Assembly (NCBI GenBank): GCA_947449035.1
Contig: CANFQC010000014.1
Coordinates: 1-49,630 of the forward strand
Length of the DNA stretch: 49,630 nt
Direction of reading: 5' to 3'
Source: Actinomycetota bacterium
GTDB taxonomy: Bacteria; Actinomycetota; Actinomycetes; S36-B12
Part shown: positions 7,847-17,666 of the stretch, one piece after another
Layout of the letters: every line of letters starts with the position of its first letter
How positions within the stretch are numbered: position 1 is the stretch's first letter
Position numbers and translations under genes: made by a program
The notes under the pieces: model-generated
Database searches by the model: none
Seen by the model: the letters and a program-made list of their open reading frames with translations, nothing else
Told to the model about the DNA's origin: nothing

Positions 7847-9370
7847 GTGACGAACGAGACCACGGCCGCGGCCGACCAGGCGCATGACCCCGAGGACGAT
7901 CTGCCCGAGCAGATGCGGATCCGCCGGGATAAGCGTGAGCGCCTGGCCGAGATCGGGATGGAGCCGTACCCGGTCGGCGTTCCGGTCACCACCACGATTC
8001 AGGCCATTCGTGCCGAACACGGTCATCACGAGCCCGACCACTCCACCGGTCAGTTCGTGGGCATCGCCGGTCGCATTCTCTTCTCGCGCAATACGGGCAA
8101 GCTCTGCTTCGCCACCTTGCGCGCCGGTGACGGCACTGAGATCCAGGCAATGCTGTCGCTGGCCAATGTCGGCGAGGAAGCACTCGAGCAGTGGAAGGAA
8201 CTCGTCGACATCGGCGACACCGTCTTCGTGCACGGCGAGGTGATCACCTCCAAGCGCGGTGAGCTCTCGGTCATGGCCGACTCGTGGCAGATGGCATCGA
8301 AGGCGCTGCGCCCGCTGCCAGTCGCCCACAAGGATCTCAACGAGGAAACTCGCATTCGCCAGCGCTACGTCGATCTCATCATGCGCCCCGAGGCTCGCCA
8401 GATGGCGCGCACTCGCATGGCCGTGGTCTCCCAGCTGCGCCGCAGCTTCGAGGCCCGTGACTACGTTGAGATCGAAACGCCGATGCTGCAGACCATGCAC
8501 GGCGGTGCCGCGGCACGTCCGTTCGTCACGACCTCCAATGCCTTCGACATTGAGCTCTTCTTGCGCATCGCGCCTGAGCTCTTCCTCAAGCGCGCCGTCG
8601 TCGGTGGAATCGAGCGGGTCTTCGAGATCAACCGCAACTTCCGGAATGAAGGTGCTGACTCCACCCATTCACCCGAATTCGCAATGCTCGAGTTCTACGA
8701 GGCCTATGCCGACTACCGTGACATGGCGCGTACGACGCGTGAGCTGATTCAGGAAGCAGCAGTTGCCGCGACCGGCTCGATGGTCGTTACTCACTTCGAC
8801 GGCACTCAGCTTGATCTCACGGGTGAGTGGGATGAGATTTCGCTCTATGAGGCTACGTCGGCAGCAGTCGGCGTTGAGCTCACCCCTGAGACCTCCGTCG
8901 CTGACCTGCGCGCACTGTGCGACAAGGCCGGTGTCGACTACGCACCTGGCTGGATCGCGGGCAAGCTGCTCGAAGAGCTCTTCGAGCATTACGTCATTCC
9001 GACCTTCACTGGTCCGACCTTCGTCATGGATTACCCGCTCGACACCTCGCCGTTGGTGCGCGAGCACCGCACCAAGCCCGGTCGCGTCGAAAAGTGGGAT
9101 CTCTACGTCAACGGCTATGAGCAGGCCACCGGCTACTCCGAGCTCGTCGACCCGGTCATCCAGCGCCAGCGACTCGTGGAACAGGCCGAGCTCGGTGCCA
9201 AGGGTGACGCAGAGGCGATGAAGCTCGACGAGGATTTCCTGCGCGCACTCGAGTACGGCATGCCGCCGTCCGGCGGTGTCGGAGTCGGCATCGATCGACT
9301 GCTGATGTCGCTGACCGGCCTCGGCATTCGCGAGACCATCCTCTTTCCGCTCGTGAAGCCGGAACGCTGA
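7847..9370 (+). CDS. lysS: Lysyl-tRNA synthetase, class II
   Basis: A 507-residue enzyme that charges tRNA-Lys. An N-terminal OB-fold anticodon-binding domain covers roughly residues 60-165 ([22 protein letters not shown]). The class II catalytic domain follows, with motif 2 [26 protein letters not shown] and motif 3 [13 protein letters not shown] near the C-terminus. The GTG start comes from the promoter spacing; the frame continues upstream inside coaX, but that part has no lysS similarity. argA follows after one base. A lysS-argA pair is usual in actinobacteria. Confidence 0.96.
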   Translation: MTNETTAAADQAHDPEDDLPEQMRIRRDKRERLAEIGMEPYPVGVPVTTTIQAIRAEHGHHEPDHSTGQFVGIAGRILFSRNTGKLCFATLRAGDGTEIQAMLSLANVGEEALEQWKELVDIGDTVFVHGEVITSKRGELSVMADSWQMASKALRPLPVAHKDLNEETRIRQRYVDLIMRPEARQMARTRMAVVSQLRRSFEARDYVEIETPMLQTMHGGAAARPFVTTSNAFDIELFLRIAPELFLKRAVVGGIERVFEINRNFRNEGADSTHSPEFAMLEFYEAYADYRDMARTTRELIQEAAVAATGSMVVTHFDGTQLDLTGEWDEISLYEATSAAVGVELTPETSVADLRALCDKAGVDYAPGWIAGKLLEELFEHYVIPTFTGPTFVMDYPLDTSPLVREHRTKPGRVEKWDLYVNGYEQATGYSELVDPVIQRQRLVEQAELGAKGDAEAMKLDEDFLRALEYGMPPSGGVGVGIDRLLMSLTGLGIRETILFPLVKPER

Positions 9371-9371
9371 C

Positions 9372-9875
9372 ATGAGCGAGTTGGTCGTGCGTCGCGCGAC
9401 GACCGCTGACGTCAAGGCCATCCGCGAGTTGGTCGATACCTACGCAGGTGATGGCCAAAAATTGCTGCGCAAGGCGACTGTCACGCTGTACGAGAGCGTG
9501 CAGGAGTTCGTCGTGGCCGAAGCTGACGGCCAGGTCATCGGCTGCGGTGCCCTGCATGTGCTTTGGGAAGATCTCGCCGAGGTGCGCACAGTTGCCGTGC
9601 AGCCGGGCTTGGTTCGCACCGGAGTCGGCTCGGCAATCCTCGGCAGCCTGCTCGAACGCGGGCGCGAGCTCGGTATTAAGCGGGTGTTCTGCCTGACCTT
9701 TGCCATGGATTTCTTCGCGCGCCACGGATTCGTGGAGATTGATGGCACCCCGGTGGAGCCGGCTGTTTTCGACCAGTTGCTCGAGTCGTATGACGAGGGT
9801 GTGGCGGAATTCCTCGAGCTCGAATGGGTCAAGCCCAACACCCTCGGCAATAACCGGATGCTGCTGGTGCTCTGA
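9372..9875 (+). CDS. argA: Amino-acid N-acetyltransferase (short N-acetylglutamate synthase)
   Basis: A 167-residue GNAT-fold protein very close in pattern to mycobacterial ArgA (Rv2747). Shared segments are LVDTYAGDGQKLL, TLYESVQEFVVAE, VIGCGALHVLWEDLAEVRTVAV, FFARHGFVEIDGTPV and the C-terminal VKPNTLGNNRMLLVL. It would acetylate L-glutamate with acetyl-CoA to start arginine synthesis. Unlike E. coli ArgA it lacks the N-terminal kinase-like domain, as is normal for the actinobacterial form. The acetyl-CoA loop is near VRTGVGSAIL. It lies one base after lysS, and its stop overlaps the amidase start (TGATG). Confidence 0.9.
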   Translation: MSELVVRRATTADVKAIRELVDTYAGDGQKLLRKATVTLYESVQEFVVAEADGQVIGCGALHVLWEDLAEVRTVAVQPGLVRTGVGSAILGSLLERGRELGIKRVFCLTFAMDFFARHGFVEIDGTPVEPAVFDQLLESYDEGVAEFLELEWVKPNTLGNNRMLLVL

Positions 9876-10615
9876 TGCGCCGCGCGCTCATCGCCCTTCT
9901 CGCACTGCCCCTGCTCGCTCTCGCCGCGCCAGTACACGCCGCTGAGGGTCCACTCGCGGGCAAGGTCATCGTGCTCGATCCCGGTCACCAGCTGGGTAAC
10001 TCGAATCCGAAGTTCCGCAAGCAGATTGCGCAGACGCGCTTCAATGGCTCGATCATCAAGAACTGCAACACCACCGGTACTGCAACCAATGCGGGCTTCC
10101 CCGAGGCGACCTTTACCTGGAAGGTGGCGAATCGACTCAAACCCTTGCTGGAAGCGCAGGGCGCGACCGTGCTCATGACCCGTAGTTCGAACACGCGCGA
10201 TGCCTATGGTCCGTGCGTGTGGGATCGCGCAGGATTCGCGAATGAGCACAAGGCCGACGCGATGATCGCGATTCACGCTGACGGAGCACCGGCGAGTGCT
10301 CACGGATTCTTCGCGATCGCGCCTACCCGCATCAAGGGCTGGACGACCGACACCTACAAGGTCGATCGCCGCCTGTCGAAGGCAATGCTCGCGGGGATGA
10401 CAGCAGCAGGCGGAATTCCCTCGAACTACATCGCGAATCATCTGCAGATTCGCGGTGATCAGTCGACCATCAACTTCAGCAAGGTTCCGACCACGATCAT
10501 CGAGGTCGGCAACATGCGCAATGCGAAGGATGCTGCACGGATGTCGTCGAGAGACGGCCAGCAGCAGTACGCGCAGTGGCTGGCTGCAGGTATCGAGAAG
10601 TTCTTCTCTCGCTGA
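9875..10615 (+). CDS. Secreted N-acetylmuramoyl-L-alanine amidase (Amidase_3)
   Basis: A 246-residue protein with a clear Sec signal peptide (residues 1-22, RRALIALLALPLLALAAPVHAAEG, with probable cleavage after AHA/AAE). The zinc amidase domain follows: VIVLDPGHQLG supplies the first zinc-binding His, then a conserved Glu in GFPEATFTWKVA, then AMIAIHADGAP with the second His, and TTIIEVGNMRN with the catalytic Glu. It should cut the bond between MurNAc and the stem peptide during cell-wall remodelling. No SPOR or LysM binding domain is present. The stop is directly followed by the ppc stop on the other strand (TGATCA), leaving no gap. Confidence 0.92.
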   Translation: MRRALIALLALPLLALAAPVHAAEGPLAGKVIVLDPGHQLGNSNPKFRKQIAQTRFNGSIIKNCNTTGTATNAGFPEATFTWKVANRLKPLLEAQGATVLMTRSSNTRDAYGPCVWDRAGFANEHKADAMIAIHADGAPASAHGFFAIAPTRIKGWTTDTYKVDRRLSKAMLAGMTAAGGIPSNYIANHLQIRGDQSTINFSKVPTTIIEVGNMRNAKDAARMSSRDGQQQYAQWLAAGIEKFFSR

Positions 10616-13345
10616 TCAGCCGGTGTTGCGCAAGCCGGTCGCAATGCCGTTGACCGTCACCGAGAGTGCACGCCTGAGTTCCTGATCGGGCTCTGCGCCG
10701 CTCTCGCGCACCGCACGCACGCGCTCGAGCAGCGATACCTGCAGGGTGTGCAGCGGAAGCAGGTAGGTATCGCGAATCTCGAGGGTGCGCGCCAGGCTCG
10801 GATTGTGCTCGAGCAAGCCCGCCTCACCGGTGATCTGCAGGATCTCGCTGACAGTGTTCGCGTACTCATCCGTGATGACCTGGAAGAGACGGCGGTGACT
10901 CTCAGGCACAAGGCCATTGACGTATTGCTCCGCCACGCGCAGGTCGGTCTTCGCGAGGGTCATCTCGACATTGGAGATGAAGTTACGGAAGAAGTGCCAC
11001 TCTCGGTACATCGTGCGCAGTTCTTCGCCATGACCAGCGGCGCGTGCAGCAGCCAGGCCGGCGCCCACGCCGAACCAGCCGGGTACCACCTGGCGTGACT
11101 GGGTCCAGCCGAAGACCCACGGGATCGCACGCAGGCCGGAGATGCCCGCCGCCGTGTCGGGGCGGCGCGACGGACGCGAGCCCAGGTGCATCGCGCCGAA
11201 CTCCTCGACGGGAGTCGACTGTGCGAAGTACGAGGGCAGTTGCGGATCATCGATCAGGCCGCGGTAGGCGCGCTGGGCCGAGGCCGAGGCAAGATCCATG
11301 ACGTCGTCCCACTTGGCGCGGGTGTCGATGGGCGAACGCGCATCACGATGCAGCAACGAGGCATCGATCACAGCCGCGAGCATCTGCTCGAGGTTGTCGC
11401 GCGCGAGGGTCGGCAGCAGGTACTTATCGGAGATGACCTCGCCCTGCTCGGTCACCTTGATCTCGCCGTCGAGCACTCCCGCCGGCTGGGCCAAGATCGC
11501 GTCGTAGGTCGGGCCGCCGCCGCGACCAACCGTGCCGCCGCGACCATGGAAGAGGCGCAGGCGCACTCCGTGCTTGGCCGCAACATCGCGCAGTCGTCGC
11601 TGGGCGAGGTGAATTTCCCACTGCGAGGTGGTGATGCCGGCGTCCTTATTGGAATCGGAGTAGCCGAGCATGACCTCTTGCACATCGCCACGTGAGGTGA
11701 CGAGGGCGCGATAAGCGGGAGTACTGAGCACGGTGTCGAGAATGTCGCCTGCGCTGCGAAGCTCGTCGCAGGTCTCAAGTAGTGGCACGAAATCAACGCG
11801 GCTTCGCCCGGCAACCGTGTCGACTAGGCCCGCTTCACGGCCGATGAGTACTGCTGCGAGAACGTCGTCAGCGCCGGTGGTCATCGAGATGATGCACTGC
11901 TGGATCGCACGTGCCCCGAAGCGATCGAGGGCCTCGCGTACTGCCACATAGGTGCGGTAGGTGGTGAGCCCGTCTGCATCGAGTGGCGGGGGCGTCGGGG
12001 CGAGCGGGCGAAGTGAGTGAAGTTCAGCGGTGATCGCGTGCATGCGCGCCTCGCGCGGCATGTCGGCATAGGCCGAGCTGTGCTCGCCGAGTCGATCAAT
12101 GAGCTGCCCAACCGCGTGGTGGTACTTCGCTGCATGCTCACGGACATCAAGGGTGGCGAGCGGGAGACCGATAGCGGCGACTGTGCGAATGGCCGAGTCG
12201 AGAACTCCATGGGCGGCAAGGCCGCCCTTGTTCACGAGCAGGTCTGCGCGAATCAGCATGAGGTCGTCGAGAAGTTCGTTCGTCGAGGCGTAATCGCGTC
12301 CCGCGACATGCGGGCCGCCGGCAAGCAGCCGCTCGCGGGTCAAGCGCAGGCGCATGCGAATGATCGTGAGCTTCAGTCGCACAGGCTCCTCGGCGTTGAT
12401 GCGCAAGAATCGCGAGTCGAGATCGGGCAGCGCCGTGAGATCGAACGCAACCGAATCTCGAAGTGACTGACTCGCGCCAGCGATGCGCTCGGAGATCGAG
12501 AGATCTTCGAGCAGGCCGTCGATGATCGGCATGAGATCGAGCACCGCATGGTCGCGCTGGAACACGAGGACGTCTTCGGTGACCTCGGGAGTGACGAATG
12601 GATTGCCGTCACGATCACCGCCGATCCAAGAGCCGAAGGTCAGTGGCCGCGATGTGGGATCAAGCTCGACGCCGAGTGCGGCGAAGGTCGCAGCCAGGTC
12701 GCCGAGTACGGCAGTGATTGGGCCGCGAGTGAGATCGTCGAGGTAGTAGAGCGCATTGCGTGCCTCATCGAGCACCTGCGGCTGCTCGAGGCGCAGTTCG
12801 TCGGTCTGCCACAGCAGGTCAACGAGCTCGGCAAGACGCTGATCGCGATCGGGGTTGTCGGACTGCAGGAGCACGTCGGCAATGCGACGGAGCTTGACCA
12901 GCACGGAGCGGCGAGCGGCCTCGGTCGGATGAGCGGTGAAGACCGGACGCACGGCCAAGGTTTCGGCCAGGTGGCGCACTGCCTGCTTGTCGACTCCCTC
13001 GGCGGCCACGGCGCGGGTGACCATGCTCAGTGGCCCGCCCTGGCTGCGCCGACGCGCTTCAACATCGCGGGAGCGCTCGACCTGCTCGGCGATGTTGGCG
13101 AGGTCGAAGTAGATAGAGAAGGCGCGGGCCAAGGTCGTGGCGCGGGCCAGGTCGACCGAATTGATGAGAGTTGCCGCCGCTGTCGGGTCCTCACGCACCA
13201 GGTGACGTACCTGCTCGACGAGTTCGAGGGTGTCGGGGCCCACCTGGCGGGTGATGGTCTCGCCGAGCAGCTGGCCGAGCTCACGGATCTGGGCACGCAG
13301 ATCGGCAGCTGAATGAGCACCGGGAATGGAAGCGTTTACGGTCAC
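10616..13345 (-). CDS. ppc: Phosphoenolpyruvate carboxylase
   Basis: A 909-residue enzyme that fixes bicarbonate onto phosphoenolpyruvate to make oxaloacetate (anaplerosis). The catalytic His is in VFTAHPTEAARRS (His139). Further motifs are GGDRDGNPFVTPEVT, GYSDSNKDAGITTSQW, and the mobile glycine loop FHGRGGTVGRGGGPTYDAI. The C-terminus ends in RNTG, matching the usual C-terminal NTG that helps bind the effector aspartate. The start is a GTG at 13345 with AGGA 8 nt upstream. It is divergent from clpC across a 189-nt region and convergent, with zero gap, to the amidase gene. Confidence 0.97.
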   Translation of the reverse strand: MTVNASIPGAHSAADLRAQIRELGQLLGETITRQVGPDTLELVEQVRHLVREDPTAAATLINSVDLARATTLARAFSIYFDLANIAEQVERSRDVEARRRSQGGPLSMVTRAVAAEGVDKQAVRHLAETLAVRPVFTAHPTEAARRSVLVKLRRIADVLLQSDNPDRDQRLAELVDLLWQTDELRLEQPQVLDEARNALYYLDDLTRGPITAVLGDLAATFAALGVELDPTSRPLTFGSWIGGDRDGNPFVTPEVTEDVLVFQRDHAVLDLMPIIDGLLEDLSISERIAGASQSLRDSVAFDLTALPDLDSRFLRINAEEPVRLKLTIIRMRLRLTRERLLAGGPHVAGRDYASTNELLDDLMLIRADLLVNKGGLAAHGVLDSAIRTVAAIGLPLATLDVREHAAKYHHAVGQLIDRLGEHSSAYADMPREARMHAITAELHSLRPLAPTPPPLDADGLTTYRTYVAVREALDRFGARAIQQCIISMTTGADDVLAAVLIGREAGLVDTVAGRSRVDFVPLLETCDELRSAGDILDTVLSTPAYRALVTSRGDVQEVMLGYSDSNKDAGITTSQWEIHLAQRRLRDVAAKHGVRLRLFHGRGGTVGRGGGPTYDAILAQPAGVLDGEIKVTEQGEVISDKYLLPTLARDNLEQMLAAVIDASLLHRDARSPIDTRAKWDDVMDLASASAQRAYRGLIDDPQLPSYFAQSTPVEEFGAMHLGSRPSRRPDTAAGISGLRAIPWVFGWTQSRQVVPGWFGVGAGLAAARAAGHGEELRTMYREWHFFRNFISNVEMTLAKTDLRVAEQYVNGLVPESHRRLFQVITDEYANTVSEILQITGEAGLLEHNPSLARTLEIRDTYLLPLHTLQVSLLERVRAVRESGAEPDQELRRALSVTVNGIATGLRNTG

Positions 13346-13400
13346 GGGAGCAATCCTGACGCATGCCGTATTTCCGCCGGATTACAGGAAGTCCAACAGT

Positions 13401-13414
13401 GTTCGCGGTGGGCG
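13401..13414 (+). promoter_or_regulatory. Candidate ClgR operator upstream of clpC
   Basis: GTTCGC, then 5 nt, then GCG, matching the CGC-N5-GCG core described for the actinobacterial Clp activator ClgR. A weaker relative, CGC-N4-GCG, lies at 13471-13480 just before a possible clpC -10 box (TACCAT, 13483-13488). GC-rich DNA makes chance matches likely. The rest of the 189-nt ppc-clpC gap holds no gene. Confidence 0.35.
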
Positions 13415-13534
13415 TATCTCCACGGGAAGATTCACCCCCTGGGGCGTGGTTGTATCGACTGAGCGGGGTTCGCCCTGGCGGATACCATGGATGTCATTAC
13501 CTGAGCCATGGCACAGTGAGATGGAGTGTGAGCG

Positions 13535-16024
13535 ATGTTCGAGCGGTTTACTGACCGGGCCCGTCGAGTGGTCGTGCTGGCGCAGGAAGAAGCGCGCATG
13601 CTCAACCACAACTACATCGGCACCGAGCACATCCTTCTGGGCCTGATTCACGAGGGCGAGGGCGTTGCCGCCAAGGCCCTCGAGTCCCTTGGCATCTCGC
13701 TCGAGGCCGTGCGCCAGCAGGTCGAAGAGATCATCGGCCAGGGCCAGCAGGCGCCGTCGGGCCACATTCCCTTCACCCCGCGCGCAAAGAAGGTGCTTGA
13801 GCTCTCACTGCGTGAGGCCCTTCAGCTCGGCCATAACTACATCGGCACCGAGCACATCCTGCTCGGGCTCATTCGCGAGGGCGAAGGCGTGGCCGCTCAG
13901 GTACTCGTCAAGCTCGGCGCCGATCTCAACCGCGTGCGCCAGCAGGTCATCCAGTTGCTCAGCGGCTACCAGGGCAAGGAGCCCGCAGCGGCCGGCCCGG
14001 CCGAGGGCACTCCGTCGACCTCTCTCGTGCTCGATCAGTTCGGCCGTAATCTCACCGCCGCTGCCCGCGAGGGCAAGCTCGATCCCGTCATCGGGCGCGA
14101 GAAGGAAATTGAGCGGGTGATGCAGGTGCTGTCGCGTCGCACCAAGAACAACCCGGTTCTCATCGGTGAGCCCGGTGTCGGCAAGACCGCCATCGTCGAG
14201 GGCCTCGCACAAGACATCGTCCGCGGTGATGTCCCCGAGACCCTCAAGGACAAGCAGATCTACTCCCTCGACCTCGGTGCACTTGTCGCCGGCAGTCGTT
14301 ACCGCGGTGATTTCGAGGAGCGCCTGAAGAAGGTGCTCAAGGAGATCCGCACCCGCGGCGACATCGTCTTGTTCATCGACGAGATGCATACCCTCGTCGG
14401 TGCAGGCGCCGCAGAAGGCGCGATCGATGCCGCGAGCATCCTCAAGCCGATGCTCGCGCGCGGTGAACTCCAGACCATCGGTGCCACCACTCTCGACGAG
14501 TACCGCAAGCACATCGAGAAGGATGCAGCGCTCGAGCGCCGTTTCGCTCCGATCCAGGTTGCGGCACCTGATGTCGTGCACACCGTGCTCATCCTCAAGG
14601 GCCTGCGCGATCGTTACGAGTCGCATCACCGCGTCTCGATCACCGACGGCGCACTCGAGGCTGCAGCTCGCCTCTCTGATCGCTACATCTCCGATCGCCA
14701 GCTGCCCGATAAGGCCATCGATCTCATCGACGAGGCCGGCTCGCGACTGCGCATCCGTCGCATGACCGCACCGCCGGATCTCCGCGAGTTCGACGACCGC
14801 ATTGCTGCAGTGCGTCGCGAGAAGGAGTCCGCCATTGACGGCCAGGACTTCGAGAAGGCCGCATCACTGCGCGATGACGAAAAGAACCTCATCGCCGAGA
14901 AGGCCACTCGCGAGAAGGAATGGAAGGCCGGAGATCTCGACGTCGTTGCTGAGGTCGATGAGCGCCTGATCGGCGAGGTACTCGCACTCATGACCGGCAT
15001 CCCGGTTTCCGACCTGACCGAAGACGACCTCGAGCGCCTCAAGCGCATGGAAGATCACCTGCACAAGCGCGTGATCGGCCAGGAGCAGGCCATCAAGGCA
15101 CTGTCGAAGTCGATCCGTCGTACTCGCGCAGGCCTGAAGGATCCCAAGCGTCCGTCGGGCTCCTTCATCTTCGCCGGTCCGTCAGGTGTCGGAAAGACAG
15201 AGCTCAGCAAGACCCTTGCCGAGTTCTTGTTCGGTGACGAGAACGCGCTCATCTCACTCGATATGAGTGAGTACTCCGAGCGTCACACAGCGTCGCGCCT
15301 GTTCGGCTCGCCCCCCGGCTTCGTCGGTTACGAAGAGGGTGGCCAGCTCACCGAGAAGGTGCGTCGCAAGCCGTTCTCTGTCGTGCTGTTCGACGAGGTT
15401 GAGAAGGCGCACCCCGACATCTTCAACTCCCTGCTGCAGGTTCTTGAAGAAGGACGTCTGACCGACGCCCAGGGCCGTGAGGTCGACTTCAAGAACACCG
15501 TCATCATCATGACCACGAACCTTGGTTCACGCGATGTGTCCAAGGGCCTGAACCTGGGCTTCGCACCCGATGACAATGACGGCAATGCGTACGAGCAGAT
15601 GAAGGTCAAGGTTCAGACCGAGCTGAAGCAGCACTTCCGCCCGGAGTTCTTGAACCGCATCGACGATGTCATCGTCTTCCATCAGCTCAGCGAGCCGGAG
15701 ATCTTCCAGATCGTCGATCTCATGATCGCCGGTCTTGAAAAGCGCCTTGCCGAGCAAGACATGGCCATCGAGCTCACGCCTGCGGCAAAGAAGTTGCTGT
15801 CCGAGCGCGGCTATGACCCCGCACTCGGTGCTCGCCCGCTGCGCCGCGTAATCCAGCGCGATATCGAGGATTCCCTGTCCGAGAAGCTGCTGTTCGGCGA
15901 TCTCAACCCGGGCTCGATTGTCGTCGTTGACGTCACTGGCGAGGGCAAGGAGCGCGAGTTCAGCTTCAATGCGTTCCCGCGCGAAGAGGCACCTGACGCT
16001 CCGCCCGTCGAGAGCGTCAACTAG
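13535..16024 (+). CDS. clpC: ATP-dependent Clp protease ATP-binding subunit ClpC
   Basis: An 829-residue Hsp100 unfoldase that feeds proteins to ClpP. Two N-terminal Clp repeats (about residues 1-70 and 80-145, each with [14 protein letters not shown]) are followed by AAA+ domain 1 with Walker [16 protein letters not shown]/middle region then runs to about residue 475 ([21 protein letters not shown]). AAA+ domain 2 has Walker [12 protein letters not shown] and the LGF-type ClpP loop region near [12 protein letters not shown]. The ATG has GGAG 8 nt upstream. In Streptomyces, Lsr2 lies upstream of clpC; here ppc is divergent instead. The candidate ClgR operator fits known regulation of clp genes. 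Confidence 0.97.
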   Translation: MFERFTDRARRVVVLAQEEARMLNHNYIGTEHILLGLIHEGEGVAAKALESLGISLEAVRQQVEEIIGQGQQAPSGHIPFTPRAKKVLELSLREALQLGHNYIGTEHILLGLIREGEGVAAQVLVKLGADLNRVRQQVIQLLSGYQGKEPAAAGPAEGTPSTSLVLDQFGRNLTAAAREGKLDPVIGREKEIERVMQVLSRRTKNNPVLIGEPGVGKTAIVEGLAQDIVRGDVPETLKDKQIYSLDLGALVAGSRYRGDFEERLKKVLKEIRTRGDIVLFIDEMHTLVGAGAAEGAIDAASILKPMLARGELQTIGATTLDEYRKHIEKDAALERRFAPIQVAAPDVVHTVLILKGLRDRYESHHRVSITDGALEAAARLSDRYISDRQLPDKAIDLIDEAGSRLRIRRMTAPPDLREFDDRIAAVRREKESAIDGQDFEKAASLRDDEKNLIAEKATREKEWKAGDLDVVAEVDERLIGEVLALMTGIPVSDLTEDDLERLKRMEDHLHKRVIGQEQAIKALSKSIRRTRAGLKDPKRPSGSFIFAGPSGVGKTELSKTLAEFLFGDENALISLDMSEYSERHTASRLFGSPPGFVGYEEGGQLTEKVRRKPFSVVLFDEVEKAHPDIFNSLLQVLEEGRLTDAQGREVDFKNTVIIMTTNLGSRDVSKGLNLGFAPDDNDGNAYEQMKVKVQTELKQHFRPEFLNRIDDVIVFHQLSEPEIFQIVDLMIAGLEKRLAEQDMAIELTPAAKKLLSERGYDPALGARPLRRVIQRDIEDSLSEKLLFGDLNPGSIVVVDVTGEGKEREFSFNAFPREEAPDAPPVESVN

Positions 16025-16034
16025 TCACGCATTC

Positions 16035-16074
16035 GATACGGCCTTCTCGCGCTACTGCGCGGGGAGGCCGTATC
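16035..16074 (+). terminator. Hairpin terminator between clpC and mutY
   Basis: A perfect 10-bp stem, GATACGGCCT (16035-16044) with AGGCCGTATC (16065-16074), and an inner CGCG/CGCG pairing. It is followed by a weak T-stretch (TGTTTC) for clpC. The mutY stop codon (16052-16054) lies inside the loop region, so the hairpin includes the end of the mutY coding sequence. On the mutY side there is no T-run. Confidence 0.65.
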
Positions 16075-16933
16075 TGTTTCGGGGCAGTTTTTCGATCATG
16101 CCATCGGCGATCAGAGAGGTCAGGGCGCGTTCGCGCTGCAGGGCATCGGCCCACGCCGCCTCGAGTGCGCTCTGCGGAACCGACGATGAGGCCTCGCGGA
16201 GCACGCTCATGATGGCGCCACGTGCCTGGCGGTCACTTCCCTCGAACCTCGCCTGACGGCGCACGGTGCCCGTGTACTCAGGTCGATCATCGGCGAGCCA
16301 GCGGCACTGTGCGGCCAGTGGGCACTGTTCGCACTTCGGTGCTCGCGCCGTGCAGATGAGTGCTCCGAACTCCATGATCGCGGCATTCCAGGTAACTGAG
16401 GCCTTCGCGGATCGCGGAGTGAGGTCATCGGCGAGAAGTCGCTCCGCAGTGGTCACGTGCGGAAGCGGAAGCGCCTGTCCGCTGACGGCGCGTGCAATCA
16501 CTCGTCGAATATTCGTGTCGAGCACTATTGATCTCTCGCCAAATGCGAATGACTGGATCGCCGCTGCGGTGTAATCGCCGATGCCGGGCAAGGAGATTAG
16601 GCTCTCTCGATCAGCGGGTACCTCCCCGCCGAATTCCGTGACGATCAAGCGCGCGGCTTCGTGCAGTCGGCGGGCACGGCGCGGGTAACCCAGACGCCCC
16701 CACATGCGCACCGGCTGGTCGGCTGGCGCCGCCGCACAATCTGCAGGAGTCGGCCACCGCTCAATCCACGCCTGCCAGGCGGGGAGCACGCGATCAACTG
16801 GGGTCTGCTGCAGCATGTACTCGCTGACCATCACCTGCCACGGCGTGCGATCGGCCGAGCGCCACGGCAGGTCGCGTGCATGCCGGGCGAACCAGCGGGC
16901 GAGCGGACGCTCGAGCGGATTCTTGGGGGGCAT
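16052..16933 (-). CDS. mutY: A/G-specific adenine glycosylase
   Basis: A 293-residue base-excision repair enzyme that removes adenine mispaired with 8-oxoguanine. Catalytic Glu lies in MVSEYMLQQTPVDRV, the helix-hairpin-helix in LPGIGDYTAAAIQSFAFG, and the catalytic Asp in SIVLDTNIRRV. The [4Fe-4S] cluster Cys pattern is C-x6-C-x2-C-x5-C (TARAPKCEQCPLAAQC). The C-terminal part is short and shows no obvious complete Nudix-like 8-oxoG reader, as in other actinobacterial MutY. The ATG at 16933 begins MPPKNPLERPLARWF. A longer frame to 17017 would cover the divergent gene's promoter and start and has no family similarity. Confidence 0.95.
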   Translation of the reverse strand: MPPKNPLERPLARWFARHARDLPWRSADRTPWQVMVSEYMLQQTPVDRVLPAWQAWIERWPTPADCAAAPADQPVRMWGRLGYPRRARRLHEAARLIVTEFGGEVPADRESLISLPGIGDYTAAAIQSFAFGERSIVLDTNIRRVIARAVSGQALPLPHVTTAERLLADDLTPRSAKASVTWNAAIMEFGALICTARAPKCEQCPLAAQCRWLADDRPEYTGTVRRQARFEGSDRQARGAIMSVLREASSSVPQSALEAAWADALQRERALTSLIADGMIEKLPRNRYGLPAQ

Positions 16934-16970
16934 GGCGCCTGATGGTCTCAGAACTTGCGGCCGGGCGCAG

Positions 16971-16976
16971 TACCGT
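16971..16976 (+). promoter_or_regulatory. Leaderless -10 box for the gene at 16983
   Basis: TACCGT with 6 nt to the GTG at 16983. It decides this start over the internal ATG at 17016. Confidence 0.5.
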
Positions 16977-16982
16977 GGGGGA

Positions 16983-17666
16983 GTGCCCCTGACACCTGTT
17001 GGTCCCGAGCCGCCCATGGTCTATTGGCTCCGCCGAGGCTCCATCGCAATCGTTGCTCTGGTTGTCGTGGTCGGGCTGTGGTGGCTGCTGGGCTCTCGTG
17101 GCTCCTCCGACACCCCTGCCCCCGTGGCATCCGCAAGTGCACTGGCATCTGCGGTGCCGTCAGCGCCGACCTCCCTGGCTCCGATGCCGACTCCTACGGC
17201 CAGTGGTGATGCCGTCGTCAGTGATCCGGCCTCCGCTGACCCTGGTGCAGGTGACGTTGTCGCCACGGGTGAGATCCTCGACTGCAAGAACGCCGATATC
17301 GCGGTCGCGGCTACGACCGACAAGGACACCTACAAGGTGGGCGCTAAGCCGCAGCTGACCATGACCATTCAGAACATCGGTGATGTGGCGTGCAAGCGTG
17401 ACGTAGGCCCGAAGGCGAACTCACTCGAGATCACCTCAGGTGGATATCACGTGTGGTCGAGTGATGACTGCGGGGCGAGTGACCAGAGCAAGATCATCAC
17501 TCTGAAGCCGGGTAAGAAGGTCGGAACGAGCATCGAGTGGAATGGCAAGGTCACCACGAAGGGTTGCCCGACTAAGGGAACGCCGGCGAAGGCAGGCCGT
17601 TACCAAGTGACCGGCAAGAACCTGAAGGCCAAGAGTCCTGCTTCGACCTTCTTGCTGACGAAGTAG
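16983..17666 (+). CDS. Membrane-anchored extracellular protein with Ig-like C-terminal domain, function unknown
   Basis: A 227-residue protein. One hydrophobic segment (about residues 20-37, SIAIVALVVVVGLWWLLG) follows a short cytoplasmic VYWLRR stretch. Next comes a low-complexity Ser/Pro/Ala/Thr-rich stalk of about 60 residues, then a compact beta-rich domain with four Cys (DCKN, VACKRD, DDCGA, KGCP) that could form two disulfides. The pattern LTMTIQNIGDVAC ... VWSSDDC ... ITLKPGKKV ... EWNG ... GRYQVTGKN resembles Ig-like BsuPI-type domains. I do not recognise the family with confidence. It lies between mutY (divergent) and disA (convergent, zero gap: TAGTTA). Confidence 0.75.
   Translation: MPLTPVGPEPPMVYWLRRGSIAIVALVVVVGLWWLLGSRGSSDTPAPVASASALASAVPSAPTSLAPMPTPTASGDAVVSDPASADPGAGDVVATGEILDCKNADIAVAATTDKDTYKVGAKPQLTMTIQNIGDVACKRDVGPKANSLEITSGGYHVWSSDDCGASDQSKIITLKPGKKVGTSIEWNGKVTTKGCPTKGTPAKAGRYQVTGKNLKAKSPASTFLLTK

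Noticed and set aside
7129-9421. Long minus-strand open frames opposite coaX and lysS (7129-7995, 7775-8668, 8669-9421)
   Set aside because: They have no family similarity, and their composition is that of the reverse complement of GC-rich genes. They are shadows of clear genes on the other strand.
13471-13480. Second ClgR operator before clpC
   Set aside because: The gap between CGC and GCG is 4 nt rather than 5, and such palindromes are common by chance in GC-rich DNA.
16934-17017. Longer mutY start at 17017
   Set aside because: The extra residues are low-complexity and unlike MutY, and the extension would cover the divergent gene's promoter and start.
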